Notes: generated by a model not told the origin, from the sequence alone. A stretch of DNA of 64,000 nt from Alkalilimnicola sp. S0819 (GCF_009295635.1 NZ_WHIW01000001.1:285335-349334), one strand, 5' to 3'; counted from the first letter of the stretch, positions 17,665-28,012 are shown. Made by a program: numbers and translations.

Positions 17665-18440
17665 AACCCGCCGCGCGCCTGTGGTCTCTGCTCGTGGCGG
17701 TCCTGTTGCTGGCGGCGTGTTCCAGCACCCCCACCAAGCCGCCGGACGAGGCGCCCACCACCGACAGGGGTCGGGCCGCCGAGATCAACACCCGCCTGGG
17801 CGTGGCCTACATGCAGCGCGGTGAGCTGGAACAGGCCATGGTCAAGCTGCGCCGCGCCCTCTACCAGGACCCGGACTACGCCCCGGCCCACACCACGGTG
17901 GCCGTGCTCTACCAGCGCCTGGGCGAGTCCGACAAGGCGCGGGGGCATTTCCAGCGCGCTCTGCGCCTGACGCCGGATGATCCGGGGCTGCGCAATAATT
18001 ACGGGCAGTTCCTCTGCGCCGAGGGCGACACGGAGCAGGCGCTGGGACAGTTCCAGCGGGCCGCCGCCGATCCGCTCTACGAGCGTGTCGAGATCCCGCT
18101 GGCCAATGCCGGCCTTTGCCTGCTGCGCGAAGGCGACAAGGTCCGGGCCGCGGAAATGCTGCGCCGATCGCTGGAACACAACCCGCGGCTGGGGCGCGCG
18201 CTGTTGCCCATGGCGGAACTTCGCCTGGAGCAGGGCGACGCGCTGTCCGCGCGTGGCTATTACCAGCGCTATCTGGCGGTGAGTGAACAGAACGCACAGA
18301 GTCTGTGGCTGGGCATACGTATAGAACGCGTACTGGGTGATCGGGACGCGCTGGCCAGCTACGCGCTGCTGCTGCGCTCGCGTTACCCGGATTCGCTGGA
18401 GACCAAGAAGCTGCTTGAGAGCGAAACCAATGACCGATGA
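17661..18440 (+). CDS. pilF: Type IV pilus biogenesis lipoprotein PilF/PilW (TPR protein)
   Basis: The protein is 259 residues, with a lipoprotein signal peptide ending in LLAACSS (lipid Cys about 17), so it is anchored in a membrane, probably the outer one. About six tetratricopeptide repeats follow (for example [21 protein letters not shown] and [19 protein letters not shown]). PilF helps assemble the PilQ secretin. This gene often sits between rlmN and rodZ even in bacteria where pili are not obvious. No other pilus gene is in the window. Confidence 0.9.
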   Translation: MKPAARLWSLLVAVLLLAACSSTPTKPPDEAPTTDRGRAAEINTRLGVAYMQRGELEQAMVKLRRALYQDPDYAPAHTTVAVLYQRLGESDKARGHFQRALRLTPDDPGLRNNYGQFLCAEGDTEQALGQFQRAAADPLYERVEIPLANAGLCLLREGDKVRAAEMLRRSLEHNPRLGRALLPMAELRLEQGDALSARGYYQRYLAVSEQNAQSLWLGIRIERVLGDRDALASYALLLRSRYPDSLETKKLLESETNDR

Positions 18441-19461
18441 GCAGCCCCAGGGAGGCCCGGAGTCGGGCCGGGAGCATCCCGCCGCCAAACCGGGTCATCT
18501 GCTGCGCGAGGCGCGGGAACGCAAGCGACTGAGCCTGCAGGCCGTTGCCGAGCATCTGAACCTGCGCGCGCAGGTTGTGGATTATCTCGAACAGGACCGC
18601 TACGAGCGTCTGCCGCCGCTGATCTTCGTGAAGGGTTACCTGCGCGCCTACGCCAAACTGGTGGACGAGCCGGAAGAGCGGATCATGGCCGCCTTCACCC
18701 AGCAGGGTCTGGAAGCCGCGGGGCGACAGCCGGAGTTGCCCCGGGATGGCGCCCGCGGCGCGGGCAGCCGATTGTTGCCGGCGATGTTGCTGCTGGCCGT
18801 ACTGGTCGTGGCGGCCCTGTTCTGGTGGCGTGGCGAACAGCGTCTGCCCGGGCAGGCGGACGCGCCAATCGCGGGGGAGCCCGCCGCCGTGGCACCCCTC
18901 CACGATGAGGACGATGTCGCCGCTCGCACCCTCGCCACGCGCGATGGCTCGAGTGCCGAGCGCGACACCGAACGGGCCGAGCCGATCGCGCCAGCGACCG
19001 GGAACGGTGGGGTGCAAAGTACACCGGAATCGACGCCCGAAGAGCCCACGGTGTCTCCGCCACCGCAGGCCGCCGTCGCCGGGCATCAGGCAGCTGCCGC
19101 GGCGCGGACCGACACCACCGAAACCACGCCCCCTGAAACGGCCGCGGAGCCGGAAGCTGTAGCAGAGCCTGAGCGCGCCAGCGAAGCGGAGCCCGGGATG
19201 GCGCCCGAGCCGGCCGTCGACATGCTCGTGATCCGGGTGCGTGGCGACGCCTGGATGGACGTGCGCGATGGCAACGGCGAGCGGGTGCTCTACGGCACTG
19301 TGCGGGGCCCGGAGCTGTTTCGTTTCGACGGGCCGTATCCGTATCGACTGACCATTGGTGACGCCAGTGCCGTGGAACTGGAGTTCCGCGGCCAGCCGGT
19401 GGACCTCGCACCTCACACCCGCGGCCGCGTAGCGCGCCTGAGCCTGCCCGCGCAGCGCTGA
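18430..19461 (+). CDS. rodZ: RodZ-like cell-shape protein (HTH_25 / DUF4115)
   Basis: The product is 343 residues. It has an N-terminal Cro-type helix-turn-helix (about 18-85, [20 protein letters not shown] and [16 protein letters not shown]), one membrane segment (about 117-133, [17 protein letters not shown]), a long Ala/Glu/Pro-rich periplasmic linker (about 140-255) and a C-terminal beta domain (DUF4115, about 260-343, [19 protein letters not shown]). In E. coli RodZ links MreB to the membrane elongation machinery. It overlaps pilF by 11 bases. Downstream, ispG, usual in this place, is missing. Confidence 0.9.
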   Translation: MTDEQPQGGPESGREHPAAKPGHLLREARERKRLSLQAVAEHLNLRAQVVDYLEQDRYERLPPLIFVKGYLRAYAKLVDEPEERIMAAFTQQGLEAAGRQPELPRDGARGAGSRLLPAMLLLAVLVVAALFWWRGEQRLPGQADAPIAGEPAAVAPLHDEDDVAARTLATRDGSSAERDTERAEPIAPATGNGGVQSTPESTPEEPTVSPPPQAAVAGHQAAAAARTDTTETTPPETAAEPEAVAEPERASEAEPGMAPEPAVDMLVIRVRGDAWMDVRDGNGERVLYGTVRGPELFRFDGPYPYRLTIGDASAVELEFRGQPVDLAPHTRGRVARLSLPAQR

Positions 19462-19501
19462 GCGCCCGGTCGCACCCAAAATCAATACAAGCGGAGGCAC
19501 C

Positions 19502-20770
19502 TTGGCCAAGGGGATCCAAAGCATCAGGGGCTTTGCCGACATATTGCCCGAGCACCTGCCCACCTGGCGGCACGTGGAAGAGACCGCTCGGCGCTGGCTC
19601 GAGGCCTACGGCTATGCCGAGATCAGGTTGCCGGCGCTGGAGCGCACGGAGCTTTTCAGCCGCTCCATCGGCGAGGTCACCGACATCGTCGAGAAAGAGA
19701 TGTACACCTTCGCCGATCGCAACGGCGACAGCCTGACCCTGCGCCCCGAGGGTACCGCGGGCTGCGTGCGCGCGGGTATCCAGCACGGCCTGTTCCACAA
19801 CGCCCAGCCGCGACTGTGGTACAGCGGCGCGATGTTCCGTCACGAGCGCCCGCAGAAGGGGCGCTTTCGTCAGTTCCACCAGATCGGCGCCGAGGTGTTC
19901 GGCCTCGCCGGGCCGGACGTGGATGCGGAGATGATCCTCATGACCGGGCGCCTGCTTGCCAGCATGGGCCTGGAGGATGTGGAGCTGCAGATCAACAGTC
20001 TCGGCAGCAGCGAGGCCCGCGCCGCCTACCGCGAGCAGCTGGTGGCGTATCTGGCCCAGCACGAGGCGCGGCTTGACGACGACAGTCGCCGCCGCCTGCA
20101 CAGCAACCCCTTGCGGGTGCTCGACAGCAAGAACCCGGCTCTGCAGGAGATCATCGAGGCCGCCCCGCGGCTGCTGGACCAGCTGGATGAGGAATCCGAG
20201 CGGCATTTCGCCGAGCTGCGCGCCATTCTCGACGCCGCCGGCCTGAACTACCGCATCAACCCGCGTCTGGTGCGCGGGCTGGATTACTACGGTCGCACCG
20301 TGTTCGAGTGGGTCACCGACCGGCTGGGTGCCCAGGGTACGGTGCTCGCCGGCGGCCGATATGACGGCCTGGTGGAGCAGATAGGCGGTCGAGCGACACC
20401 GGCGGTGGGCTTTGCCATGGGTGTGGAGCGCATCGTGACCCTGCTGGAGGAAAGCGGCAGGCAGAAGCGCGCGCCGGCCCCCCAGGCCTACGTGGTCGTG
20501 CCGGCGGGGGTGGAGGCCCAGGCTCATGCCTTGGTGGAGAGTCTTCGCGATCAGCTGCCTGCGGCGTGCTTGCTGGTCAATGCCGGTGGTGGCAGTTTCA
20601 AGAGCCAGTTCAAGCGCGCCGATCGCAGCGGCGCCCGCCTGGTGCTGGTGCTGGGCGAAGAGGAGCTGGCCGCCGGCCGGGTAGGCGTCAAGGACCTGCG
20701 GGGAGACGCTGCCCAGGAAGCCGTGGCACGGGAAGATTTGGCCGAATTCATCCGCGCGCGACTGGATTGA
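19502..20770 (+). CDS. hisS: Histidyl-tRNA synthetase
   Basis: A class II synthetase charging tRNA-His; 422 residues (E. coli 424). The start is TTG at 19502 with GCGGAGG 7 bases upstream; it gives the usual N-terminus ([15 protein letters not shown]) and no ATG competes. Motif 2 is [20 protein letters not shown]. The histidine-specific motifs are [16 protein letters not shown] and AGGRYDGL. The C-terminal anticodon-binding domain ends with [18 protein letters not shown]. Confidence 0.97.
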   Translation: MAKGIQSIRGFADILPEHLPTWRHVEETARRWLEAYGYAEIRLPALERTELFSRSIGEVTDIVEKEMYTFADRNGDSLTLRPEGTAGCVRAGIQHGLFHNAQPRLWYSGAMFRHERPQKGRFRQFHQIGAEVFGLAGPDVDAEMILMTGRLLASMGLEDVELQINSLGSSEARAAYREQLVAYLAQHEARLDDDSRRRLHSNPLRVLDSKNPALQEIIEAAPRLLDQLDEESERHFAELRAILDAAGLNYRINPRLVRGLDYYGRTVFEWVTDRLGAQGTVLAGGRYDGLVEQIGGRATPAVGFAMGVERIVTLLEESGRQKRAPAPQAYVVVPAGVEAQAHALVESLRDQLPAACLLVNAGGGSFKSQFKRADRSGARLVLVLGEEELAAGRVGVKDLRGDAAQEAVAREDLAEFIRARLD

Positions 20771-20798
20771 GCGCGGGTTTCATCGAGGAGAGAGAGCA

Positions 20799-21443
20799 GT
20801 GGCGGATTACAGTTCGGACATGGAGCAGGTGGAGGCGCTCAAGCGCTGGTGGAGCGAGAACGGCCGTTCCATCATCGCCGGCGCGGTGATCGCCATCGTC
20901 GGCCTGCTCGGCTGGCAGCAGTGGGGCGCCTACCAGGATCAGCAGGCACTGGACGCCTCCAATGAGTATCTGGCATTCCTGGAGCAGTTGCGGGGCGATG
21001 CGCCGGACGGCGGGCTTGGTCGCGGTGAACGGCTCATCGAGAAGCATGCCGACAGCCCCTATGCGGCGCTGGCCGCTCTGTGGATGGCCTCTCACCATGT
21101 GGAACAAGGCGCGCTGGAGCAGGCCGAAGCGCGGCTGCGCTGGGCCAGCGAACAGGCCGACGGTGAACATTTCCGCGAGCTGGCGAGCCTGCGCTTGGCG
21201 AACGTGCTGCTCGCCCGCGCGGACCCTGCCGCGGCGCTCGCCGTGCTGGAGCGAATCGACCAGGGTGCCTACAGCGCGCTGGCCGGCGAGCTGCGCGGTG
21301 ATGCGCATGCCGCCCGGGGTGAGCGCGAGCAGGCCGCGGCCAGTTATCGCGCCGCCCTGGAGAACGACGGTCTGAGTGGTCAGCGGCGCCAGTTGCTGGA
21401 GCTCAAGCTGCGGGATCTGGGGGCCGGGGAGTCTCTATCGTGA
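20799..21443 (+). CDS. yfgM: YfgM-family membrane-anchored TPR protein
   Basis: The product is 214 residues, with a GTG start after GAGGAGAGAG. A short cytoplasmic N-terminus (VEALKRWWSENGRSIIAG) leads into one membrane segment (about 26-42, AGAVIAIVGLLGWQQW), then a periplasmic TPR-like helical domain. YfgM interacts with PpiD and SecYEG in E. coli and is linked to periplasmic chaperoning. The order hisS-yfgM-bamB is the normal one. It overlaps bamB by 4 bases (GTGA). Confidence 0.93.
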   Translation: MADYSSDMEQVEALKRWWSENGRSIIAGAVIAIVGLLGWQQWGAYQDQQALDASNEYLAFLEQLRGDAPDGGLGRGERLIEKHADSPYAALAALWMASHHVEQGALEQAEARLRWASEQADGEHFRELASLRLANVLLARADPAAALAVLERIDQGAYSALAGELRGDAHAARGEREQAAASYRAALENDGLSGQRRQLLELKLRDLGAGESLS

Positions 21444-22594
21444 GGCGGGTGCTGGCGGCGTTGATGATGGTCGGCGCGCTGGCTGGCTGTGCCTCCTCCG
21501 GCGGTGGGCCGCGGGAGGAAGTGCCCGAGCCGCCCAGCCCGCGCAGTGTGAACTCGGATCTGCGCCTGGACCGGTTGTGGGAGACCGGCGTCGGCGGCGG
21601 TGCCGGCTCGGCGGCGAACGGCCTGCGCTTGGCGTTGTACGATGGCCGGCTGTACGCTGCCGGTGCCGCCGGGCGCGTCAGCGCGCTGGCCGCTGACAGC
21701 GGCAAGACCCTGTGGCGCACGGAGCTGGATGCTTCCCTGGGCGGAGGTCCCGGCGTGGGGGCTGGCAAGGTATTTGTCGGTTCCCGGGACGGGCGCGTGT
21801 TCGCCCTGTCCGCGGCGGACGGGGAGCGGCTTTGGGAGCGTCGGCTGAGCGGCGAGATTCTCACTGTGCCGGCGGTGTTGGATGGCCAGGTGATCGTGCG
21901 CACGGTGGATGGCCGGGTGCATGGGCTGGATGCCGCCGACGGCGCGCCGGTCTGGTTGTTTCAGCGCAGTCTCCCCAGCTTGACGCTGCGGGGCAATGCC
22001 GACCCGTTGACCGTGCCTGGTGGCGTACTACTGGGGCTGGATAGCGGTGAACTGGTGGCGCTGGCGGCTCCTCGCGGCCAGGTGGCCTGGGAAACCGATG
22101 TGGCCGTGCCCCAAGGGCGCTCCGAAGTGGAGCGCATGGTGGACGTGGACGCCACTCCCGTGGCCCTGGGCGATACCGCTTATGCGGTGGCCTATCAGGG
22201 CCGGCTGGTGGCCGCTGACCTGCGTGACGGCAGTCTGCGCTGGGCCCGCGAGATGTCCGCCCACACCGGACTGGCGGCGGACAATGAGCGACTTTACCTG
22301 AGCGACAGCGACCAGTGGGTCTGGGCCCTGGACCGTTTCAGTGGCGCCAGCATCTGGCGCAACGATAAGTTGCGCGGCGTGCGTCTGGGCGCGCCGGCCC
22401 TGCACGGCGGCTATCTGGTGCTGGGCGATGATCAGGGGTACCTGAACTGGCTGAGCCGGGATCAGGGCGAGCTGCAGGCGCGAGTGAAGCAGGGGGAGGC
22501 CGTGCGCGTGGCGCCCCTCAGTGACGGCGAGCGGCTGTATGTGCTGGATGCGGGTGGCCGCGTGCAAGCCTGGCGGGTCATCGGTCAGGACTGA
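21440..22594 (+). CDS. bamB: Outer-membrane assembly lipoprotein BamB
   Basis: The product is 384 residues, beginning at GTG with a lipoprotein signal ending LAGCASS. The rest is an eight-bladed beta-propeller with PQQ-type repeats (GRVSALAADSGKTLWRTEL, GRVFALSAADGERLWER, GRLVAADLRDGSLRWAR). BamB is an accessory lipoprotein of the BAM complex that inserts outer-membrane beta-barrels. It is followed by an NRDE gene rather than by der (engA), the usual neighbour. Confidence 0.95.
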   Translation: MRRVLAALMMVGALAGCASSGGGPREEVPEPPSPRSVNSDLRLDRLWETGVGGGAGSAANGLRLALYDGRLYAAGAAGRVSALAADSGKTLWRTELDASLGGGPGVGAGKVFVGSRDGRVFALSAADGERLWERRLSGEILTVPAVLDGQVIVRTVDGRVHGLDAADGAPVWLFQRSLPSLTLRGNADPLTVPGGVLLGLDSGELVALAAPRGQVAWETDVAVPQGRSEVERMVDVDATPVALGDTAYAVAYQGRLVAADLRDGSLRWAREMSAHTGLAADNERLYLSDSDQWVWALDRFSGASIWRNDKLRGVRLGAPALHGGYLVLGDDQGYLNWLSRDQGELQARVKQGEAVRVAPLSDGERLYVLDAGGRVQAWRVIGQD

Positions 22595-23358
22595 TGTGCC
22601 TGCTGCTTTTCGCCCACGGCCTGGAGCCCGACCTGCCGCTGGTGATCGCGGCCAACCGTGATGAGTTCCACGCCCGCCCCACGGCGCCGGCCCATTGGTG
22701 GCGGGAGCCCCGGATACTGGCCGGGCAAGACCAGCAGGCGGGGGGCAGCTGGATGGGCAGCACCCGCGGTGGGCGCATCGCCGTGGTCACTAACTATCGG
22801 GACCCGCCCTCCCATCGGGAGGGCGCCGGCTCCCGCGGCGAGCTGGTGACCCTGGCCCTGCAGGGGCGCTTCGACGGCGCCGATGGGCGTCGGGAGCTCG
22901 CCGCCCGGGGTGGGGAATACAACAGCTTCAACCTGGTCTATGGGGAAGCCTCGGCGCTGTGGTATTACAGTGACCGGGAAGGCGAGGTGCGGCGGCTGCC
23001 GCCGGGGCTGTACGGCCTGAGCAACCATGTGCTGGAAACCCCCTGGCCGAAAGTCACACGGGGCAAGGCACTGCTGCGGGCGTGGCTGGACGGGCCGCGC
23101 CGGGGTGATCCCGAGGGCCTTTTCGCACTGCTCGCCGACACTCGGCAACCGGAGCCGGCCGAGCTGCCGGATACCGGCCTCTCCGCGGAATGGGAGCGGT
23201 TGCTGGCCACGCTTTTCATCCGAAGCCCCCGTTACGGCACCCGTGCGTCCACCGTGGTGATGGACGACGCCCGGGGGCAAAGATTATTTGCCGAGCGGGC
23301 TTTCAACGAGGCGGGGGAAACCCGGCAAACTCGCTGGTTTCGGTTCGCAACTCGTTGA
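22594..23358 (+). CDS. NRDE (TANGO2-like) family protein
   Basis: The protein is 254 residues and begins MCLLLFAHGLEPDLPLVIAANRDEFHARPT; the AANRDE motif defines the family. Cys2 at the very start resembles the N-terminal nucleophile of Ntn-hydrolases, to which this family has been compared. Other typical pieces are GGSWMGSTRGGRIAVVTNYR and YGLSNHVLETPWPKV. The eukaryotic homologue TANGO2 is implicated in haem handling; the bacterial role is not settled. Its ATG overlaps the bamB TGA, so it is part of that operon. Confidence 0.85.
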   Translation: MCLLLFAHGLEPDLPLVIAANRDEFHARPTAPAHWWREPRILAGQDQQAGGSWMGSTRGGRIAVVTNYRDPPSHREGAGSRGELVTLALQGRFDGADGRRELAARGGEYNSFNLVYGEASALWYYSDREGEVRRLPPGLYGLSNHVLETPWPKVTRGKALLRAWLDGPRRGDPEGLFALLADTRQPEPAELPDTGLSAEWERLLATLFIRSPRYGTRASTVVMDDARGQRLFAERAFNEAGETRQTRWFRFATR

Positions 23359-23367
23359 ATTGCGTGA

Positions 23368-24135
<768 letters not shown>

Positions 24136-24156
24136 GCCCGCGGGGCTCGCGCATCG

Positions 24157-24187
24157 AAACGGGGCCGAAAGGCCCCGTTTTCGTTTG
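24157..24187 (+). terminator. Intrinsic terminator of adk
   Basis: A perfect stem AAACGGGGCC / GGCCCCGTTT (24157-24166, 24171-24180) with a GAAA tetraloop, followed by TCGTTT. A smaller GAGCCC/GGGCTC hairpin lies just upstream. Confidence 0.9.
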
Positions 24188-24231
24188 CGCCGCGCTATGC
24201 TGGGGCAGGGTATCACCACGGAGAGTGCATC

Positions 24232-25584
24232 ATGCTACGCGCCAGTCGGTTCCGTCTCGCCGTGTGGAGCTTGCTCCTGTTGCTGGGTCTGGGCTTGGCC
24301 GCCCCCCTGCGCGCCCAGGTGGCGGTGCTGGAGGTCCAGGGCGTGATAGGGCCGGCCACCGCGGATTACGTCTCCCGGGGCCTGCGCGAGGCCGGTGAGC
24401 TGGACGCTGAACTGTTGGTGCTGCGCCTGGACACCCCGGGCGGGCTGGACGGCGCCATGCGCGCGATTATCCAGGACCTGCTCGCCTCCCCCATCCCCGT
24501 GGCCGCCTGGGTGGGGCCTCGAGGTGCCCGCGCGGCCAGCGCCGGCACGTATATCCTCTACGCCACCCATATCGCTGCCATGGCACCGGCCACCAACCTG
24601 GGGGCGGCCACACCGGTGCAACTGCGTGGCCCCGGAGGCGGCGGCGCCGAACCCGAGGGCGGCGAGCCCGAGGCGGACACGGCGATGGAACAGAAACTGG
24701 TCAACGATGCCGTGGCCTATATCCGCTCCCTGGCCGAGTTGCGCGGGCGCAACGCCGACTGGGCGGAACGGGCGGTGCGGGAGGGGGCCAGCCTGAGCAG
24801 CGAGGCGGCCCTGGCCGAGGGCGTGGTGGAACTACTGGCCGAGGACCTGGATAGCCTGCTGCAGGCGCTGCATGGTCGGGAGCTAAAGCTGGACGGTAAT
24901 CGCACCGTTACTCTGGACACTGCTCAGGCGGAGGTGGTGGAGCTGGCGCCGGACTGGCGCAACAAGCTGCTGGCGGCGATCACCAATCCGAACGTGGCCT
25001 ATGTGTTGATGCTGATCGGTATCTACGGGCTGATCTTCGAGTTGGCGAATCCCGGCGGGATCGGCCCCGGCGTGTTGGGCGCGATCTGCCTGGTGTTGGC
25101 TCTGTTCGCCTTCCAGGCCCTGCCCATCAATTATGCCGGGCTGGGGCTGATCGTCCTGGGGCTGGGTTTCATGATCGCCGAGGCCTTCCTGCCAAGTTTC
25201 GGCGTGCTGGGCCTGGGGGGGGTGGCGGCCTTCGTGATGGGCTCGGTCATGTTGATGGATACCCAGGTGCCGGGTTATGAGCTCTCCACCGGGCTGATCA
25301 TCGGCTTCGCGCTAGGCAGTCTGTTGCTCTTGGTGGGCACGGTGTGGCTCGCCCTGCGTGCCCGCCGCCAACCTATGCGCACCGGGCGCGAGCAGTTGCA
25401 GGGGGCCGAAGCGGTGGCCCTGGAAGCCTTCGCCGAGGAGGGCTGGGTGCGTCTGCACGGGGAACGCTGGTGGGCGCGCAGCGCCGTGCCAGTGCGTCAG
25501 GGGCAACGGCTGCGGGTTGTCGGTGGCGAAGGCCTGGAAGTCGTGGTAGAACCGATCCCCACTGAATTCCCCCAGGAGTCGTGA
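24232..25584 (+). CDS. NfeD-type membrane serine protease (ClpP-class, long form)
   Basis: The product is 450 residues. It has a signal peptide (VWSLLLLLGLGLAAPLRA), then a periplasmic ClpP-like protease domain (about 25-220) with LRLDTPGGLDGAMR and ARAASAGTYILYA, the latter holding the probable nucleophile Ser about 103. A Lys in MEQKLVNDAVAYI is the likely general base. About four to five membrane segments follow (about 250-380), then a C-terminal OB-fold NfeD domain (GAEAVALEAFAEEGWVRLHG). Such proteins are thought to cleave membrane stomatin-like partners, usually encoded next door; no stomatin gene is adjacent here. Confidence 0.9.
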   Translation: MLRASRFRLAVWSLLLLLGLGLAAPLRAQVAVLEVQGVIGPATADYVSRGLREAGELDAELLVLRLDTPGGLDGAMRAIIQDLLASPIPVAAWVGPRGARAASAGTYILYATHIAAMAPATNLGAATPVQLRGPGGGGAEPEGGEPEADTAMEQKLVNDAVAYIRSLAELRGRNADWAERAVREGASLSSEAALAEGVVELLAEDLDSLLQALHGRELKLDGNRTVTLDTAQAEVVELAPDWRNKLLAAITNPNVAYVLMLIGIYGLIFELANPGGIGPGVLGAICLVLALFAFQALPINYAGLGLIVLGLGFMIAEAFLPSFGVLGLGGVAAFVMGSVMLMDTQVPGYELSTGLIIGFALGSLLLLVGTVWLALRARRQPMRTGREQLQGAEAVALEAFAEEGWVRLHGERWWARSAVPVRQGQRLRVVGGEGLEVVVEPIPTEFPQES

Positions 25585-25590
25585 ACGACT

Positions 25591-26175
25591 ATGCAGGTAG
25601 ACCCGGAAGCCCTGAGCCGCATTCAGGAACTGCTGGCCCAGGCCGGCGAGCTGGATCTCAATGAACCCACTGCCATGACGCTGGCCACCGCCGGCGCCGA
25701 CGGCCGGCCCACGGCCCGCATCGTGTTGCTCAAACAGGCCGACGAGCGCGGTTTCGTCTTCTATACCAATAGCCGGAGTCGCAAGGGGCGCAACCTGGCC
25801 GAGAACCCCTGGGCGGCGCTGTGCCTGTTCTGGCAACCGCTGATGCGCCAGGTGCTCATAGAAGGGCGGGTGGAACCGGTCAGCGAGGCCGAATCCGACG
25901 CCTATTGGGCACACCGGCCGCGGAGCAGCCAGATCGGTGCCTGGGCCTCGGAACAGTCCGAGCCCTTGGCCGACCGGGAGACCCTGGAGCGGCGCACCGC
26001 CGAATTCGAGCAGCGCTTTGCCGGTGTGGCTGTGCCCCGCCCGCCCCACTGGGGTGGATACCTGCTGCGCCCCGAACTGATCGAATTCTGGGTTTCACGC
26101 CCTGGGCGGCTCCACGAGCGTCAGCGTTATACCCTGGTGGACGGTGCCTGGCAGCAGAGCCTGGTCTACCCCTGA
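25591..26175 (+). CDS. pdxH: Pyridoxamine 5'-phosphate oxidase
   Basis: An FMN enzyme making pyridoxal 5'-phosphate from PNP or PMP. The protein is 194 residues, shorter at the N-terminus than the E. coli enzyme (218). Motifs: NEPTAMTLATAGADGRPTAR, VLLKQADERGFVFYTNSRSRKG (FMN binding), SSQIGAWASEQSEPL and the C-terminal signature RPGRLHERQRYTL. It starts 6 bases after the NfeD-type gene and may be co-transcribed with it. Confidence 0.95.
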   Translation: MQVDPEALSRIQELLAQAGELDLNEPTAMTLATAGADGRPTARIVLLKQADERGFVFYTNSRSRKGRNLAENPWAALCLFWQPLMRQVLIEGRVEPVSEAESDAYWAHRPRSSQIGAWASEQSEPLADRETLERRTAEFEQRFAGVAVPRPPHWGGYLLRPELIEFWVSRPGRLHERQRYTLVDGAWQQSLVYP

Positions 26176-26200
26176 GAGATCTCCCGCGGTACGGCTTTGC

Positions 26201-27424
26201 TCAGTCTTCCAGCAAGGGCATCAGGCGATGCTTGTCCTCGTCCATGACCATGCGCCCTGGCTGCAACAGGTGGAAATTCAGCCCCAGCTCGCTCGCTTTC
26301 TGCTCCCAGTGGCGACGCACGGCCTCCACGCCCGCGGGGCTCAGCGGGTACTCGTGGCCCAGATACAGCACCTCGCCGTCGGCGCTTTGCGCGTAGACGG
26401 TGTGGGCCACCGGGCCTAGCGCGCCCAGGCTGTGTTCGGTGAGGGTGAGAAAAGCCGCCTGGGGCAGTTGCGCCGCGTCGATGTGCAGCCGTTCGCTGAA
26501 ATAGGAGTCATCCGCGGGCGAGGCAAGCGTTTGGGCCCGCCCCAGCGCACTATCGGCGCACTGCTCGCTCAGTGCCGGGTCGGGCTTGATCAGTTCCACG
26601 CTCAGGCCATGGGCCTGCAGGCCGGCCAGGAATTGGCGTTGGCGCTGCAACCAGCGCTTGTAGCCTTCCAGCGTCCCGCCGGCTTGCGCCAGCCACTGGG
26701 CGGGCGTGTAATAAACACTGAGAATGTGCCCGCCGTCGCGCAAGAACAGATTGCCTGTTTCCAGCTCCACCCGTTCCTGGCCCTGGGGACGGAAAAGCGC
26801 GCCCTCCAGCAGGGTCCATAAGCCCCCGAAACCGGCGTGTTCCAGTTGCAGCTTCAGCAAGGCGCAAAGATCGTTGAACGTGGCGTAGGCGAGATTCTCC
26901 GGCTGCAGCCCGAATTGCTCGCGTATCACCTGCTCGGTGGCAAAGCCGGCGCGACCCTTCTCCAGTAGTTCGGCCTCCAGCTTGCGCTCCATGGCGTCCA
27001 TGGCCTGGGAGTCGCCGAGCAGCAGGAAGGGGATCACCAGCATGGGCCCGGCGCCGGGCTGGCGGGCGGGCGCCAGGTCGGAGATGGGGAAATGGCCGCC
27101 GGGCGCGCCCAGCGCCATCAGCTGGGGCACGAAGGGTCCGCCCTGCAGGCTGCCGCGATAAAGCTCCATGAGGGTTTCCACCAGGGGCAGCCCGGGGCGC
27201 AGTATCTCGGTCAGATCGTATAGGCCGCCGATCAGGGCCAGGCCGTATTGGTCCACAGGCCCCAGGATGCGCTTGAGATCTTCCGCGAGGGCCCAGCCGA
27301 GTTTCTCGGCGGCGATGGGGTCCAGGGGGGGCGGCGGGCGCTGGCCGGATGCGGAGGCGTCCAGGGATAGTTCCACGGTGAGAACCGCTGGGCAGGCGGA
27401 GAGGCTGGGGTTAAGGCTGTGCAT
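26201..27424 (-). CDS. Protein of unknown function (407 residues)
   Basis: The gene is not recognised. The start ATG 27424 (MHSLNPSLSACP) has AGGA about 10 bases upstream; an upstream in-frame start exists but adds sequence that looks non-coding. There is no signal peptide and no clear membrane segment. Acidic and leucine-rich helices dominate, with patterned stretches PIAAEKLGWALAEDLKRILG, MDAMERKLEAELLEKGRAGF and ENLAYATFNDLCALLKLQLE. A C-terminal segment reads DGEVLYLGHEYPLSPAGVE. Codon use resembles the neighbours, so it looks native. It is convergent with pdxH and divergent from the H-NS gene. Confidence 0.75.
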   Translation of the reverse strand: MHSLNPSLSACPAVLTVELSLDASASGQRPPPPLDPIAAEKLGWALAEDLKRILGPVDQYGLALIGGLYDLTEILRPGLPLVETLMELYRGSLQGGPFVPQLMALGAPGGHFPISDLAPARQPGAGPMLVIPFLLLGDSQAMDAMERKLEAELLEKGRAGFATEQVIREQFGLQPENLAYATFNDLCALLKLQLEHAGFGGLWTLLEGALFRPQGQERVELETGNLFLRDGGHILSVYYTPAQWLAQAGGTLEGYKRWLQRQRQFLAGLQAHGLSVELIKPDPALSEQCADSALGRAQTLASPADDSYFSERLHIDAAQLPQAAFLTLTEHSLGALGPVAHTVYAQSADGEVLYLGHEYPLSPAGVEAVRRHWEQKASELGLNFHLLQPGRMVMDEDKHRLMPLLED

Positions 27425-27551
27425 GGTGCGCGCGTCCTGTGGGTGAGAGCGGTCGACACTATAACGCCGGTGCCCACGCTTCCCAAGGCAGACACTGATC
27501 AATTCACGAAAGCCACTGCGGCAACGCTATCGCGAGCCGGCGGTTTGTTTC

Positions 27552-27581
27552 TTGATTTTTTTATTTATAAATCATTAAAAT
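27552..27581 (+). promoter_or_regulatory. AT-rich promoter of the H-NS-family gene
   Basis: TTGATT (27552-27557), an 18-base spacer made almost wholly of A/T, and TAAAAT (27576-27581). The stretch 27543-27600 is the most AT-rich in this GC-rich window. Runs of T and A suggest curved DNA and possible binding by H-NS itself (autoregulation). Confidence 0.6.
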
Positions 27582-27682
27582 AGAAAGTCACTTCAATTGG
27601 CTGGAGTGTATCGAAAATCGTTGGGTGAGCCTTTGGCTCGCCATATTTGGGCTAAGCCCGGAATAAGGATAAAGGAGTATTC

Positions 27683-27994
27683 ATGGATCTTTCCAAGTAC
27701 AGTTTGGAAGAGCTGCGCGAGCTGCAAAAAGACCTGGAACGGGAGCTGCGCGCCCGCCGCAAGGAAGAGGCGCGTCGCGCGCAGAAGGAATTGAAGGAAG
27801 TGGCCGAAAAGTACGGCTTCAGCCTGAGCGACCTGGTGGGCGCCAGCCCGGCGCGCACCACCGCCAAGGGCAAGCCGCGCTTTCGTCACCCGGATGACGC
27901 GAGCAAGACCTGGTCCGGCCGGGGCCGCAAGCCCTTCTGGATCAAGGACTGGGAAGCCAGTGGCCGTTCCCTGAGCGAACTGGCCATCGACTGA
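27683..27994 (+). CDS. hns: H-NS family nucleoid-associated protein
   Basis: The protein is 103 residues. The N-terminal half is a charged coiled coil for dimerisation (YSLEELRELQKDLERELRAR...). A short linker leads to the C-terminal DNA-binding domain (about 63-100), with RFRHPDDASKTWSGRGRKPF containing the core of the AT-hook-like H-NS motif. It is the short beta/gamma type similar to BpH3 rather than E. coli H-NS. These proteins silence AT-rich, often horizontally acquired DNA. AAGGAG precedes the ATG. Confidence 0.92.
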   Translation: MDLSKYSLEELRELQKDLERELRARRKEEARRAQKELKEVAEKYGFSLSDLVGASPARTTAKGKPRFRHPDDASKTWSGRGRKPFWIKDWEASGRSLSELAID

Positions 27995-28012
27995 GCATCC
28001 CTCGGTCATTGA

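Noticed and set aside
20799-23358. The NRDE gene considered as a foreign insertion in the bamB operon
   Set aside because: It overlaps the bamB stop codon, and its base composition and codon use match the neighbours, so there is no sign of recent transfer.
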